Below, piece by piece: positions 47,031 through 60,365 of a stretch of DNA of 64,000 bases; position 1 is the first letter of the stretch; the number at the start of each line of letters is the position of its first letter. This stretch comes from Chenopodium formosanum (Eukaryota; Streptophyta; Magnoliopsida; Caryophyllales; Amaranthaceae). Position numbers and translations under genes: made by a program. The notes beneath the pieces were generated by a model that made no database searches, was not told where the DNA came from, and worked only from the letters and a program-made list of their open reading frames with translations. The DNA lies in contig CM044862.1 in the NCBI GenBank assembly GCA_024500155.1, positions 44,092,001-44,156,000 on the forward strand, written 5' to 3'.

Positions 47031-47521
47031 TGTTTAGGGTATTTTTACCCTGCCGCGTGGCCCAATCAGAGGGTGACACGTGTCAGCCTCAGATTGGCCT
47101 AAAATGGACCAATCCCTGTTTGACACGTGTCATTCCAGAGATAAAAGGGAAAAGGCGGCCTTCAGGCCCAAATCTCGAGAAAGCCGGAATACGGCGCAGC
47201 CCACCAATGATTAGGGTTCAGTGACCTAATCAGGGGCAATTCCCAATGACCCTATAAATAGGGAGATGTCCCTCATTTTGAGGACACGTTTTTACCATTT
47301 ATTACAACTGCATTCTCTTACATCAGAGAAACACCTGAGCTTGGAATCCGAGCAGATACCCACCTAAATTTCCGTTCTCTTTAACCCGTTTCAAGTTACT
47401 AACTTGTGCGTCGGAGGCGGAGCACCACCCAACAGGTGTCTCCGTTGGTTTTGCAGGTTCAACTCTTCCCGGATCAGTCTTCGTGTTGTAACTCTCCCGA
47501 GGAACAAAAACACCCAAAACA
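47031..47521 (+). repeat. 3' LTR of copy B
   Basis: 491 bp, TG...CA, about 99% identical to 36366-36855 by hand alignment (five substitutions and one small change in an A run). TATAAATA at 47253-47260. Target duplication GAATG follows at 47522. Confidence 0.95.
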
Positions 47522-50500
47522 GAATGTGTTTGACCTTCATTTGATTCAAAAAGCTTTGTTTGAATGTGTTTGACTTTATTTCGATGTAAAAAGATTTGTT
47601 TGAATATTTTTGACTTTCATTTGATTCAAAGCTTTATTTGAATGTTTTTTACTTTCATTTTATTAAAAAAGCTATGTTTTAATGTGTTTGACTTTTATAT
47701 GATTTAAAAAGATTTTTTTGAATGTGTTTGACTTTCATTTGATTTTAAAAACTTTGTTTGAATATGTTTGACTTTCTTTTGATTCTAAAAGCTTTTTTTA
47801 TTTAATGTGATTAATTTTTTATTTCAATTCAAAAAGAATTGTTTCAATGTGTTTGACTTTCTTTTGATTCATAAAACTTTATTTAAATGTGTTTTACTGT
47901 ATTTTGATCTAAAAAGATTTGTTTAAATGTGTTTAAATTTCTTTTGATTCAAAAGGTTTTGTTTGAATGTGTTTGACTTTCATTTGATTCACAAAGCTTT
48001 GTTTGAATGTGTTTGACTTTTATTTGATTTAAAAAGCTTTGTTTGAATGTGTTTGACTTTAATTCGATTTAAAAAGATTTATATAAATGTGTTTGCCTTT
48101 CATTTGATTAAAAAAGCTTTGTTTGAATATGTTTTATATTGTTTAAAAAGATTTGTTTGAATGTGTTTGACTTTAATTTGATTCAAAAACTTTATTTGAA
48201 TGTGTTTAACTCTAATTTGATTCAAAAATCTTTGTTTGAATGTGTTTGACTTTCATTTTATTCAAAAAGCTAAGTTTGAATGTATTTGACTTTCATTTTA
48301 TTTTGAAAGATTGGTTTGAATGTGTTTCACTTTTATTTGATTCAAAAGGCAATATTTGAATGTGTTTGGCTTTCATATGGTTGAAAAAAATTTGTTTGAA
48401 TCTGTTTGACTTTCATTTGATTTAAAAAACTTTGTTTGAATGTGTTTGACTTTCAATTGATTTAAAAAGCTTTGTTTGAACGTGTATGACTTTCATTTGA
48501 TTTAAAAAGCTTTGTTTGAAAGTGTTTGACTTTCATTTGATTCAAAAAGCTATGTTTGAATGTGTTTGACTTTCATTTGATATAAAAATATTTGTTTGAA
48601 TGTGTTTGACTTTCATTTGATTCAAAAAGCTTTATTTGAATGTGTTTGACTTTTTTTTTATTAAAAAAACTTTGTTTGAATTTGTTTTACTTTATTTCTA
48701 TTCAAAAAGAATTGTGTACAATTGATTCAAAAAGCTTTGGTTGAATGTGTTTGACAATCATTTGATACAAAAAGCTTTGTTTGAATGTGTTTGACATTAT
48801 TTCGATCTAAAAAGATTTGTTTGAATGTGTTTGACTTTCATTTGATTCAAAAAGCTTTGTTTGAATATGTTTGGATTTCATTTGATTTAAAAAGCTTTAT
48901 TTAAATGTGTTTGACTTTCATATGATTTAAAAATATTTGTTTGAATGTGTTTGACTTTATTTTGATTCAAAAATATTTTAATGTGTTTGACCTTCATTTG
49001 ATTCAAAATTTTTTGTTTGAATGTGTTTGACTTTCATTTGATTCAAAAAGCTATGTTTGAATGTGTTTAATTGTATTTCGATCTAAAAAGATTTGTTTGA
49101 ATGTGTTTTACTTTCATTTTATTTAAAAAACTTTGTTTGAATGTGTTTGACTTTCATTTGATTCAAAAGGCTATGTTTAAATGTGTTTGACTTTCGTATG
49201 ATTTAAAAAGATTTGTTTGAATGTGTTTGACTTTCATTTGATTAAAAAAGCTATTTTTGAATGTGTTTTATTGTATTTCGATCCAAAAAGATTTGTTTGA
49301 ATGTGTTTGACTTTCATTTGATTCAAAAAGCATTGTTTTAATGTGTTTGACTATCATTTGTTTCAAAAAGCTTTGTAGAACGTGTTTCACTTTTCTTTGA
49401 TTAAAAAGACTTTGTTTGAATGTGTTTGACTTTATTTTGATTAAAAAAGATTTATTTGAATGTGTTTTACTTTCATTTGATTTATAAAGCTTTGTTTAAA
49501 TGTGTTAGACTTTCATTTGATTCAAAAAGCTATGTTTGAATGTGTTAGAATTTCATATGATTTAAAAAGATTTGTTTGAATGTGTTTAAATTTCATTTGA
49601 TTCAAAAAACTTTGTTTGATTGTTTTTGAATTTCTTTTGATTCAAAAAGCTTTGTTTGAATGTGTTTTTACTTTTTTCGGTTCAAAAAGAAATGTTTGAA
49701 TGTGTTTTAATTTCTTTTGATTCATAAAGCTTTGTTTGAATGTGTTTGACTTTCTTTTGATTCAAAACACTTTGTTTGAATGTGTTTTACTTTTTTTCGA
49801 TTAAAAAAGAATTATTTGAATGTGTCTGACTTTCATTTGATTCAAAAAGCTTGTTTGAACGTGTTTGACTTTCATTTGATTCAAAAAGCTATGTTTGAAT
49901 ATGCTTGACTTTCATTTTATTTTGAAAGATTTATTTGAATGTATTTGAATTTCATTTGATTCAAAAAGCTTGTTTGAATGTGTGACTTTCTTTTGATTCA
50001 AAAAGCTTTGTTTGAATGTGCTTGACTTTCATTTGATCTGAAAAGCTTTGTTTGAATGTGTTTGACTTTCATTTGATTCAAAATGCTATGTTTGAATGTG
50101 TTTGACTTTCATATGATTTAAAAATATTTTTTTTGAATGTGTTTGACTTTTATTTGATTTAAAAAGCTTTGTTTGAATGTTTTTTACTTTGTTTTGATTA
50201 AAAAAACTTTGTTTGAATGTGTTTTACTTTTTCCGATTCTAAAAGATGTGTTTGAATATGTTTGACTTTCTTTTGATTCAAAAAGCTTTGTTTGAATGTG
50301 TTTGACTTTCTTTTGATTCAAAAAACTTTGTTTAAATGTGTTTTACTTTTTTTCGATTCAAAAAGAATTATTTGAATGTGTTGACTTTTATTTGATTCAA
50401 AAAGCTATGTTTGAATGTGTTTGGTTTTCATATGAATTAAAAAGATTTGTTTGAATGTGTTTAGCTTTAATTTGATTCAAAAAACTTTGTTTGAATGTTT

Positions 50501-51479
50501 TTGACTCTCTTTTGTTTCAAATAGCTTTGTTTGAATGTGTTTTAACTTTTTTCTATTCAAAAAGAATTGTTTGAATGTTTTTGACTTTCTTTTGATTCTT
50601 AAAGCTTTGTTTGAATGTAATTGACTGTGTTTCGATCTGAAAAGATTTGTTTGAATTTGTTTAAATTTCTTTTGATTTAAAAAGCTTTGTTTGAACTCAT
50701 TTGACTTTTAATTGATTCAAAAAGCTGTGTTTGAAAGTGTTTGACTCTCATTTGATTTAAAAACATTTTTTTGAATGTGTTTGACTTTCAATTGATTCAA
50801 AAAGCTTTATTTCAATGTGTTTAACTTTATTTTGATTCAAAAAGCATTGTTTGAATTTGTTTTACTTTAATTCGATTTAAAAAGATATGTTTGAATACGT
50901 TTCACTTTCATATGATTTGAAAAGATTTGTTTGAATGTGTTTGACTTTCATTTGATTCAAAAAATTTTGTTTAAATGTGTTTAACTTTCTTTTAATTCAA
51001 AAAGTTTTGTTTGAATGTCTTTTTACTTTTATTCGATTCAAAAAGAGTTGTTTGAATGTGTTTGACTTTCTTTTGATTCAAAAAGTTTCGTTTGAATGTG
51101 TTTGACTGTATTCGATCCAAAAAGATTAGTTTGAACGTGTTTGACTTTCATTAACTTTAAAAAGATTTTTTTGAAAGTGTTTGACTTTCATTTGATTCAA
51201 AAAGCTTTGTTTGAATGTGTTTGACTTTCATTTGATTTTGAAAGATTTGTTTAAAAGTGTTTGACTTTCATTTGATTTAAAAAGCTTGTTGAATGTGTTT
51301 GACTTTATTTCGATTCAAAGAGATATATTTGAAAGTGATTGACTCTTCTTTGATTCAAAAAACTTTGTTTGAATGTGTTTAACTATTATTTGATTCAAAA
51401 AGCTATGGTTGAATGTGTTTGACTTTCATTTGATTTAAATAGATTAGTTTGAATTTGTTTAACTTTAATTTGATTCAAA

Positions 51480-53700
51480 CACTTTTGTTTGAATTTGTTT
51501 AACTTTCTTTTGATTCAAAAAGTTTTGTTTGAATGTGTTTGACTGTATTTCGATCCAAAAAGATTTGTTTGAACGTGTTTGACTTTCGTTTACTTCAAAA
51601 AGATTTGTTAGTATGTGTTTGACTTTCATTTGATTCAAAAAGCTTTGTTTGAATGTGTTTGACTTTATTTCGATTCAAAAAGATATATTTGAATGTATTT
51701 GACTCTTATTTTATTCAAAAATCTTTGTTTGAATGTGTTTAACTTTCATTTGATTGAAAAAGCTAAGGTTGAATGTGTTTGACTTTCATTTGATTTAAAA
51801 AGATTAGTTTGAATGTGTTTGACTTTCATTTGATTCAAAAAGCTTTGTTTTAATGTGTTTGAATTTCTTTTGATTCAAAAAGCTTTGTTTGAATGTGTTT
51901 TACTTTATTTCGATTTAAAAAGAATTGTTTAAATGTATTTGACTTTCATTTGATTCTATAAGCTTTGTTTGAACGTGTTTGACTTTCATCTGATTCAAAA
52001 AGCTTTATTTGAATATATTTGACTTTCATTTGATTCAAAAAGATATGTTTGAATGTGTTTGACTTTAATTTGATTTTGAAAGATTTGTTTGAGTGTGTTT
52101 GACTTTATTTTGATTCAAAAAGCTTTGTTTGAATGTGTTTGACTTTCATTTGATTTAAAAAGCTTTGTTTGAATGTGTTTGACTGAATTTCGATCTAAAA
52201 AGATATGTTTGAATGTGTTTGTATTTCATTTGATTCAAAAAGTTTTGTTTGAATGTGTTTAACTTTCGTTTGATTCATAAAGCATTGTTTTTATGTGTTT
52301 GACTTTCATTAGATTAAAAAAGCTTTGTTTGAATGTATTTGACTTTCATTTGATTAAAAATGCTTTGTTTGAATGTGTTTGAATTTCATTTATTTCAAAC
52401 ACTTTTGTTTGAATGTGTTTGACTTTCTTTTGATTCAAAAAGTTTTGTTTGAATGTGTTTGACTGTATTTCAATCCAAAACGATTTGTTTAAACGTGTTT
52501 GATTTTCATTTAATTCAAAAAGCTTTGCTTGAATGTGTTTTACTTTCTTTTGATTCAAAAAGCTTTGTTTGAATGTATTCGACTTTCATTTGATTCAAAA
52601 AGTTATGTTTGAATGTGTTTGACTTTCATTTGATTTAAAAAGATTTATTTGAATGTGTTTGACTTTCATTTGATTAAAAAAGCTTTGTTTGAACGTGTTT
52701 GACTTTCGTTTACTTCAAAAAGATTTGTTAGTATGTGTTTGACTTTCATTTGATTCAAAAAGCTTTGTTTGAATGACATTGACTTTATTTCGATTCAAAA
52801 AGATATATTTGAATGTATTTGACTCTTATTTGATTCAAAAATCTTTGTTTGAATGTGTTTAACTTTCATTTGATTCAAAAAGCTAAGGTTGAATGTGTTT
52901 GACTTTCATTTGATTTAAAAAGATTAGTTTGAATGTGTTTGACTTTCATTTGATTCAAAAAGCTTTGTTTTAATGTGTTTAAATTTCTTTTGATTCAAAA
53001 AGCTTTGTTTGAATGTGTTTTACTTTTTTTCGATTTAAAAAGAATAGTTTAAATGTATTTGACTTTCATTTGATTCTATAAGCTTTGTTTGAACGTGTTT
53101 GACTTTCATCTGATTCAAAAAGCTTTATTTGAATATGTTTGACTTTCATTTGATTCAAAAAGATATGTTTGAATGTGTTTGACTTTTATTTGATTTTGAA
53201 AGATTTGTTTGAATGTGTTTGACTTTCTTTTGATTCAAAAAGCTTTGTTTGAATGTGTTTGACTTTCATTTGATTTAAAAAGCTTTGTTTGAATGTGTTT
53301 GACTGAATTTCGATCTAAAAAGATATGTTTGAATGTGTTTGTATTTCATTTGATTCAAAAAGTTTTGTTTGAATGTGTTTAACTTTCATTTGATTCATAA
53401 AGCATTGTTTCTATGTGTTTGACTTTCATTAGATATAAAAAGTTTTGTTTGAATGTATTTGACTTTCATTTGATTAAAAATGCCTTGTTTGAATGTGTTT
53501 GAATTTCATTTATTTCAAACACTTTTGTTTGAATGTGTTTGACTTTCTTTTGATTCAAAAAGTTTTGTTTGAATGTGTTTGACTGTATTTCAATCCAAAA
53601 CGATTTGTTTAAACGTGTTTGATTTTCATTTAATTCAAAAAGCTTTGCTTGAATGTGTTTTACTTTCTTTTGATTCAAAAAGCTTTGTTTCAATATGTTT
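51480..53700. repeat. 1,120-bp (28-monomer) tandem duplication within the satellite
   Basis: The stretch with GTTTACTTCAAAAAGATTTGT at 51590 recurs at 52710, and open-frame landmarks at 52346 and 53466 are exactly 1,120 bp apart. A third, separated copy of the right part lies at 29825-30037 after copy A, which places this segment in the wider block duplicated across the window. Confidence 0.85.
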
Positions 53701-56700
53701 GACTTTATTTCGATTCAAAAAGATATATTTGAATGTGTTTGACTCTTATTTGATTCAAAAAGCTTTGTTTGAATGTGTTTTTACTTTTTTCGATTCAAAA
53801 AGAATTATTTGAATGTTTTTGAATTTCTTTTGATTCATAAAGCTTTGTTTGAATGTGTTTTACTATATTTCGATCCATTAAGATTTGTTGGAATGTGTTT
53901 AAATTTATATTGATTAAAAAAGCTTTGTTTGAATGTGTTTGACTTTCATTTAATTCAAAAAACTTTGTCTGAATGTGTTTCACATATTTCGATTCAAAAA
54001 GATTTACTTGAATGTGTTTGACTTTCATTTGATTCCAAAAGTTTTGTTTGAATGTGTTTAACTTTCATTTGTTTTAAAAAGTTATGTTTGAATGTGTTTG
54101 ACTTTCATTTGATTTAAAAAGATTTATTTAAATGTGTTTGACTTTCATTTGATTCAAAAAGCTTTGTTTGAACGTGTTTGACTTTTATTTGATTCAAAAA
54201 TCTTTGTTTGAATGTGTTTGATTTTCATTTGATTCAAAAATCTATGTTTGAATGTGTTTAACTTTCATTTGATTTTGAAAAATTAGTTTGAATGTCTTTG
54301 ACTTTCATTTGATTCAAAAAGCTTTTTTGAATGTGTTTGACTTTTATTTGATTCAAAAATCTTTGTTTGAATGTGTTTGATTTTCATTTGATTCAAAAAT
54401 CTATGTTTGAATGTGTTTTACTTTCATTTGATTTTGAAAAATTAGTTTTAATGTCTTTGACTTTCTTTTGATTCAAAAAGCTTTGTTTGAATTTGTTTTA
54501 TTTTATTTCGATTCAAAAAGAATTGATTGAATGTGTTTGACTTTTATTAGATTCAAAAAGCTTTGTTTGAATGTATTTCCCTTTCATTTGATTCAAAAAC
54601 CTTTTTTTGAATGTGTTTGACTTTCATTTTATTCAAAAAGCTATGTTTGATTGTGTTTGACTTTCATTTGATTTAAAAAGATTTGTTTGAATGTGTTTGA
54701 CATTTATTTGAATCAAAAGCTTTGTTTGAATGTGTTTGACTTTTTTTCGATTTAAAAAGATTTACTTGAATGTGTTTGACTTTTATTTACTTCACAAAGC
54801 TTTTTTTGAATGTGTTTGACTTTCATTTGATTCAAAAAGCTATGTTTGAATGTGTTTGACTTTCATATAATTTAAAAATATTTGTTTGAATGTGTTTGAC
54901 TTTCATTTGATTCCAAAAGCTTAGTTTAAATGTGTTTAACTTTCTTTTGATTAAAAAATCATTGTTTGAATGTGTATTACTTTTTTCGATACAAAAAGAA
55001 TTGTTATAATACGTTTGCTTTCTTTTGATTCATAAAGCTTTGTTTGAATGTGTTTGATTGTATTTCGATCTAAAAAGATTTGTTTGAATGTGTTTGACTT
55101 TCATTTGATTCAAAAAGCTTTGTTTGAGTGTGTTTGACTTTCATTTGATTCAAAAAGATATGTTTGAATACGTTTCACTTTCATATGATTTAAAAAGATT
55201 TGTTTGAATGTGTTTGACTTTCATTTGATTCAAAAAATTTTGTTTAAATGTGTTTATCTTTCTTTTAATTCAAAAAGCTTTGTTTGAATGTGAATTACTT
55301 TTTTTAGATTAAAAAAGAATTGTTTTAATTTCATTTGATTCATAAAGCTTTGTTTGAATGTGTTTGACTATATTTCGATCCAAAAAGATTTGTTTGAATG
55401 TGTTTTAATTTATTTGATTCAAAAAGCTTTGTTTGAATGTGTTTGACTTTCATTCGATCCAAAAAGCTTTGTTTGAATGTGTTTGACTTTATTTCGATTC
55501 AAAAAGATTTATTTGAATGTGTTTGACATTCATTTGCTTCAAAAAGCTTTCTTTGAATGTTTTTTAATTTCTTTTGATTCAAAAAACTATGTTTTTTTTG
55601 GTTGACTTTATTTTGATTTTAAAAGATTTGTTTGAATGTGTTTGACTTTCATTTGATTCAAAAAGCTTGTTTGAATGTGTTTGACTTTCATTTGATTCAA
55701 AAAACTTTGTTTGAATGCGTTTGACTTTATTTCGATTAAAAAAGATTAATTTGAATGTATTTGACTTTCATTTGATTCACAAATCTTTGTTTGAGTGTGT
55801 TTGACTTTCATTTGATTCAAAAAGATATGTTTGAATACGTTTCACTTTTATATGATTTGAAAAGATTTGTTTCAATGTGTTTGACTTTAAATTGATTCAA
55901 AAAACTTTGTTTGAATGTGTTTGACTTTCCTTTGATTTAAAAAGATTTATTTGAACGTGTTTGACTTTCATTTGATTTAAAAATCTTTGTTTAAATATGT
56001 TTTACTTTCTTTTAATTAAAAAAACTTTGTTTGAATGTGTTTTACTTTTTTTTCGATTCGAAAAGAATTGTTAGAATGTGTTTGACTTTCTTTTGATTCT
56101 TAAAGCTTTGTTTGAATGTGTTTGACTTTATTTCGATCTAAAAAGATTTGTTTGAATATGTTTAACTTTCATTTGATTCAAAAGCTTTATTTGAGTGTTT
56201 TTGACTTTCTTTTGATTTAAAAAGCTTTATTTGAGTGTGTTTGACTTTCATATGATTTAAAAAGATTTGTTTGAATGTGTTTTACTTTCCTTTGATTCAA
56301 AAAACTTTGTTTGAATGTGTTTGACTTTCTTTTGATTCTAAAAGCTTTTTTTTCTTAATGTGATTAATTTTTTATTTCAATTCGAAAAGAATTGTTTCAA
56401 TGTGTTTGGCTTTCTTTTGATTCATAAAGCTATATTTAAATGTGTTTGACTGTATTTTGATCTAAAAAGATTTGTTTAAATGTGTTTAAATTTCTTTTGA
56501 TTCAAAAATATTTGTTTGAATGTGTTTGACTTTCATTTGATTCACAAAGATTTGTTTGAATGTGTTTGACTTTCATTTGATTCAAAAAGCTTTGTTTGAG
56601 TGTGTTTGACTTTCATTTGATTCAAAAAGATATGTTTGAATACGTTTCACTTTCATATGATTTGAAAAGATTTGTTTGAATGTGTTTGACTTTCATTTGA

Positions 56701-57929
56701 TTCAAAAAATTTTGTTTAAATGTGTTTAACTTTCTTTTAATTCAAAAAGCTTTGTTTGAATGTGTTTTTACTTTTTTTCGATTCAAAAAGAATTGTTTGA
56801 ATTTCATTTGATTCATAAAGCTTTGTTTGAATGTGTTTGTCTATATTTCGATCCAAAAAGATTTGTTTGAATGTGTTTCAATTCATTTGATTCAAAAAGC
56901 TTTGTTTGAATGTGTTTGACTTTCATTCGATCTAAAAAGCTTTGTTTAAATGTGTTTGACTTTATTTCGATTCAAAAAGATTTATTTGAATGTGTTTGAC
57001 TTTCATTTGCTTCAAAAAGCTTTCTTTGAATGTTTTTTAATTTCTTTTGATTCAAAAAGCTATGGTTTTTTTTTTGTGTTTGACTTTATTTTGATTTTAA
57101 AAGATTTGTTTAAATGTGTTTGACTTTCATTTGATTCAAAAAGCTTGTTTGAATGTGTTTGACTTTCATTTGATTCAAAAAACTTTGTTTGAATGCGTTT
57201 GACTTTATTTCGATTCAAAAAGATTAATTTGAATGTATTTGACTTTCATTTGATTCACAAAGCTTTGTTTGAATGTGTTTGACTTTCCTTTGATTTAAAA
57301 AGATTTATTTGAACGTGTTTGACTTTCATTTGATTCAAAAATCTTTGTTTAAATATGTTTAACTTTCTTTTAATTAAAAAAACTTTGTTTGAATGTGTTT
57401 TACTTTTTTTTCGATTCGAAAAAATTTGTTAGAATGTGTTTGACTTTCTTTTGATTCTTAAAGCTTTGTTTGAATGTGTTTGACTTTATTTCGATCTAAA
57501 AAGATTTGTTTGAATGTGTTTCAATTCATTTGATTCAAAAAGCTTTGTTTGAATGTGTTTGACTTTTATTTGATCCAAAAAGCTTTGTTTGAATGTGTTT
57601 GACTTTATTTCGATTCAAAAAGATTTATTTGAATGTGTTTGACTTTCATTTGCTTCAAAAAGCTTTCTTTGAATGTTTTTTAATTTCTTTTGATTCAAAA
57701 ATCTTTGTTTTTTTTTTGTATTTGACTTTATTTTGATTTTAAAAGATTTGTTTGAATGTGTTTGACTTTCATTTGATTCAAAAAGCTTGTTTGAATGTGT
57801 TTGACTTTCATTTGATTCAAAAAACTTTATTTGAATGCGTTTGACTTTATTTCGATTCAAAAAGATTAATTTGAATGTATTTGACTTTCATTTGATTCAC
57901 AAAGCTTTGTTTGAATGTGTTTGACTTTC

Positions 57930-58560
57930 CTTTGATTTAAAATGATTTATTTTAATGTGTTTGACTTTCATTTGCTTCAAAAAGCTTTCTTTGAATGTTT
58001 TTTAATTTCTTTTGATTCAAAAAGCTATGTTTTTTTTTGTGTGTTTGACTTTATTTTGATTTTAAAAGATTTGTTTGAATGTGTTTGACTTTCATTTGAT
58101 TCAAAAAGCTTGTTATAATATGTTTGACTTTCATTTGATTCAAAAAACTTTGTTTGAATGCGTTTGACTTTATTTCGATTCAAAAAGATTAATTTGAATG
58201 TATTTTACTTTCATTTGATTCACAAAGCTTTGTTTGAATGTGTTTGACTTTCCTTTGATTTAAAATGATTTATTTTAATGTGTTTGACTTTCATTTGCTT
58301 CAAAAAGCTTTCTTTGAATGTTTTTTAATTTCTTTTGATTCAAAAAGCTATGTTTTTTTTTGTGTGTTTGACTTTATTTTGATTTTAAAAGATTTGTTTG
58401 AATGTGTTTGACTTTCATTTGATTCAAAAAGCTTGTTATAATATGTTTGACTTTCATTTGATTCAAAAAACTTTGTTTGAATGCGTTTGACTTTATTTCG
58501 ATTCAAAAAGATTAATTTGAATGTATTTTACTTTCATTTGATTCACAAAGCTTTGTTTGA
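57930..58560. repeat. Near-perfect 323-bp tandem duplication within the satellite
   Basis: Landmark TTTGACTTTCATTTGCTTCA starts at 57960 and again at 58283, a step of 323 bp (eight monomers plus 3 bp). Both copies share rare variants such as the GTGTGTTTGAC after a T run and CTTGTTATAATATGTTTGAC, so this is among the most recent expansion events visible in the array. Confidence 0.85.
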
Positions 58561-60365
58561 ATGTGTTTGACTTTCAATTGATTCAAAAAGCTTTGTTTGA
58601 ATGTGTTAGACTTTCCTTTGATTTAAAAAGATTTATTTGAACGAGTTTGACTTTCATTTGATTCAAAAATCTTTGTTTAAATATGTTTTACTTTCTTTTA
58701 ATTAAAAAAACTTTGTTTGAATGTGTTTTACTTTTTTTTCGATTCGAAAAGAATTGTTAGAATGTGTTTGACTTTCTTTTGATTCTTAAAGCTTTGTTTG
58801 AATGTGTTTGACTTTATTTCGATCTAAAAAGATTTGTTTGAATATGTTTGACTTTCATTTGATTCAAAAGCTTTATTTGAGTGTTTTTGAATTTCATTTG
58901 ATTTAAAAAGCTATTTTTGAATGTGTTTGACTTTCATATGATTTAAAAAGATTTGTTTGAAAGTGTTTTACTTTCATTTGATTCAAAAAACTTTGTTTGA
59001 ATGTGTTTGACTTTCTTTTGATTCTAATAGCTTTTTTTTTTTAATGTGATTAATTTTTTATTTCAATTCGAAAAGAATTGTTTCAATGTGTTTGGCTTTC
59101 GTTTGATTCATAAAGCTATATTTAAATGTGTTTGACTGTATTTTGATCTAAAAAGATTTGTTTAAACGTGTTTAAATTTCTTTTGATTCAGAAATATTTG
59201 TTTGAATGTGTTTGACTTTCATTTGATTCACAAAGATTTGTTTGAATGTGTTTGACTTTCATTTGATTCAAAAAGCTTTGTTTGAGTGTGTTTGACTTTC
59301 ATTTGATTCAAAAAGATATGTTTGAATACGTTTCACTTTCATATGATTTGAAAAGATTTGTTTGAATGCGTTTGACTTTCATTTGATTCAAAAAATTTTG
59401 TTTAAATGTGTTTAACTTTATTTTAATTCAAAAAGCTTTGTTTGAATGTGTTTTTACTTTTTTTCGATTCAAAAAGAATTGTTTTAATTTCATTTGATTC
59501 ATAAAGCTTTGTTTGAATGTGTTTGACTATATTTCGATCCAAAAAGATTTGTTTGAATGTGTTTCAATTCATTTGATTCAAAAAGCTTTATTTGAATGTG
59601 TTTGACTTTCATTCGATCCAAAAAGCTTTGTTTGAATGTGTTTGACTTTATTTCGATTCAAAAAGATTTATTTGAATGTAATTGACTTTGATTTGCTTCA
59701 AAAAGCTTTCTTTGAATGTTTTTTAATTTCTTTTGATTCAAAAATCTATGTTTTTTTTTTTTGCGTTTGACTTTATTTTGATTTTAAAAGATTTGTTTGA
59801 ATGTGTTTGACTTTCATTTGATTCAAAAAGCTTGTTTGAATGTGTTTGACTTTCATTTGATTCAAAAAACTTTGTTTGAATGCGTTTGACTTTATTTCGA
59901 TTCAAAAAGATTAATTTGAATGTATTTGAATTTCATTTGATTCACAAAGCCTTGTTTGAGTGTGTTTGACTTTCAATTGATTCAAAAAGCTTTGTTTGAA
60001 TGTGTTTGACTTTCCTTTGATTTAAAAAGATTTATTTGAACGTGTTTGACTTTCATTTGATTCAAAAATCTTTGTTTAAATATGTTTAACTTTCTTTTAA
60101 TTAAAAAAAACTTTGTTTGAATGTGTTTTACTTTTTTTTCGATTCGTAAAGAATTTTTAGAATGTGTTTGACTTTCTTTTGATTCTTAAAGCTTTGTTTG
60201 AATGTGTTTGACTTTATTTCGATCTAAAAAGATTTGTTTGAATATGTTTGACTTTCATTTGTTTCAAAAGCTTTATTTGAGTGTTTTTGACTTTCATTTG
60301 ATTTAAAAAGCTATTTTTGAATTTGTTTGACTTTCATTATATTTAAAAAGCTTTGTTTGAATGTG

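Larger units (their letters stand above)
36366..47521 (+). mobile_element. Full-length Tat-lineage Ty3/gypsy LTR retrotransposon, copy B (plus strand)
   Basis: 11,156 bp, same family and layout as copy A but inserted in the opposite orientation, with a perfect target duplication GAATG at 36361-36365 and 47522-47526. LTRs are 490 and 491 bp and differ by about six positions in my hand alignment, so it is the younger insertion. Compared with copy A it lacks about 83 bp that include the gag start, has a 34-bp deletion between RT and RNase H, and carries several private stops and frameshifts. Its opposite-strand gene is nearly intact. It is 6.8 kb from copy A, forming a large inverted repeat. Confidence 0.95.
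47522..60365. repeat. 40-bp satellite array, block 4
   Basis: 12.8 kb of the 40-bp satellite. The part 47.6-52.0 kb is a diverged copy of 13.9-18.1 kb, with an offset of about 33.7-33.9 kb. The offset shifts because about 0.2 kb at 50.04-50.24 kb is missing from the first copy. A 1,120-bp tandem duplication spans about 51.5-53.7 kb, and a 323-bp one spans about 57.93-58.56 kb. Long-T monomers (T runs of 7-11) recur at 55.57, 57.06, 57.7, 58.03, 58.35 and 59.75 kb. No gene is seen. It ends with ATGTG where the copia LTR begins. Confidence 0.96.
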
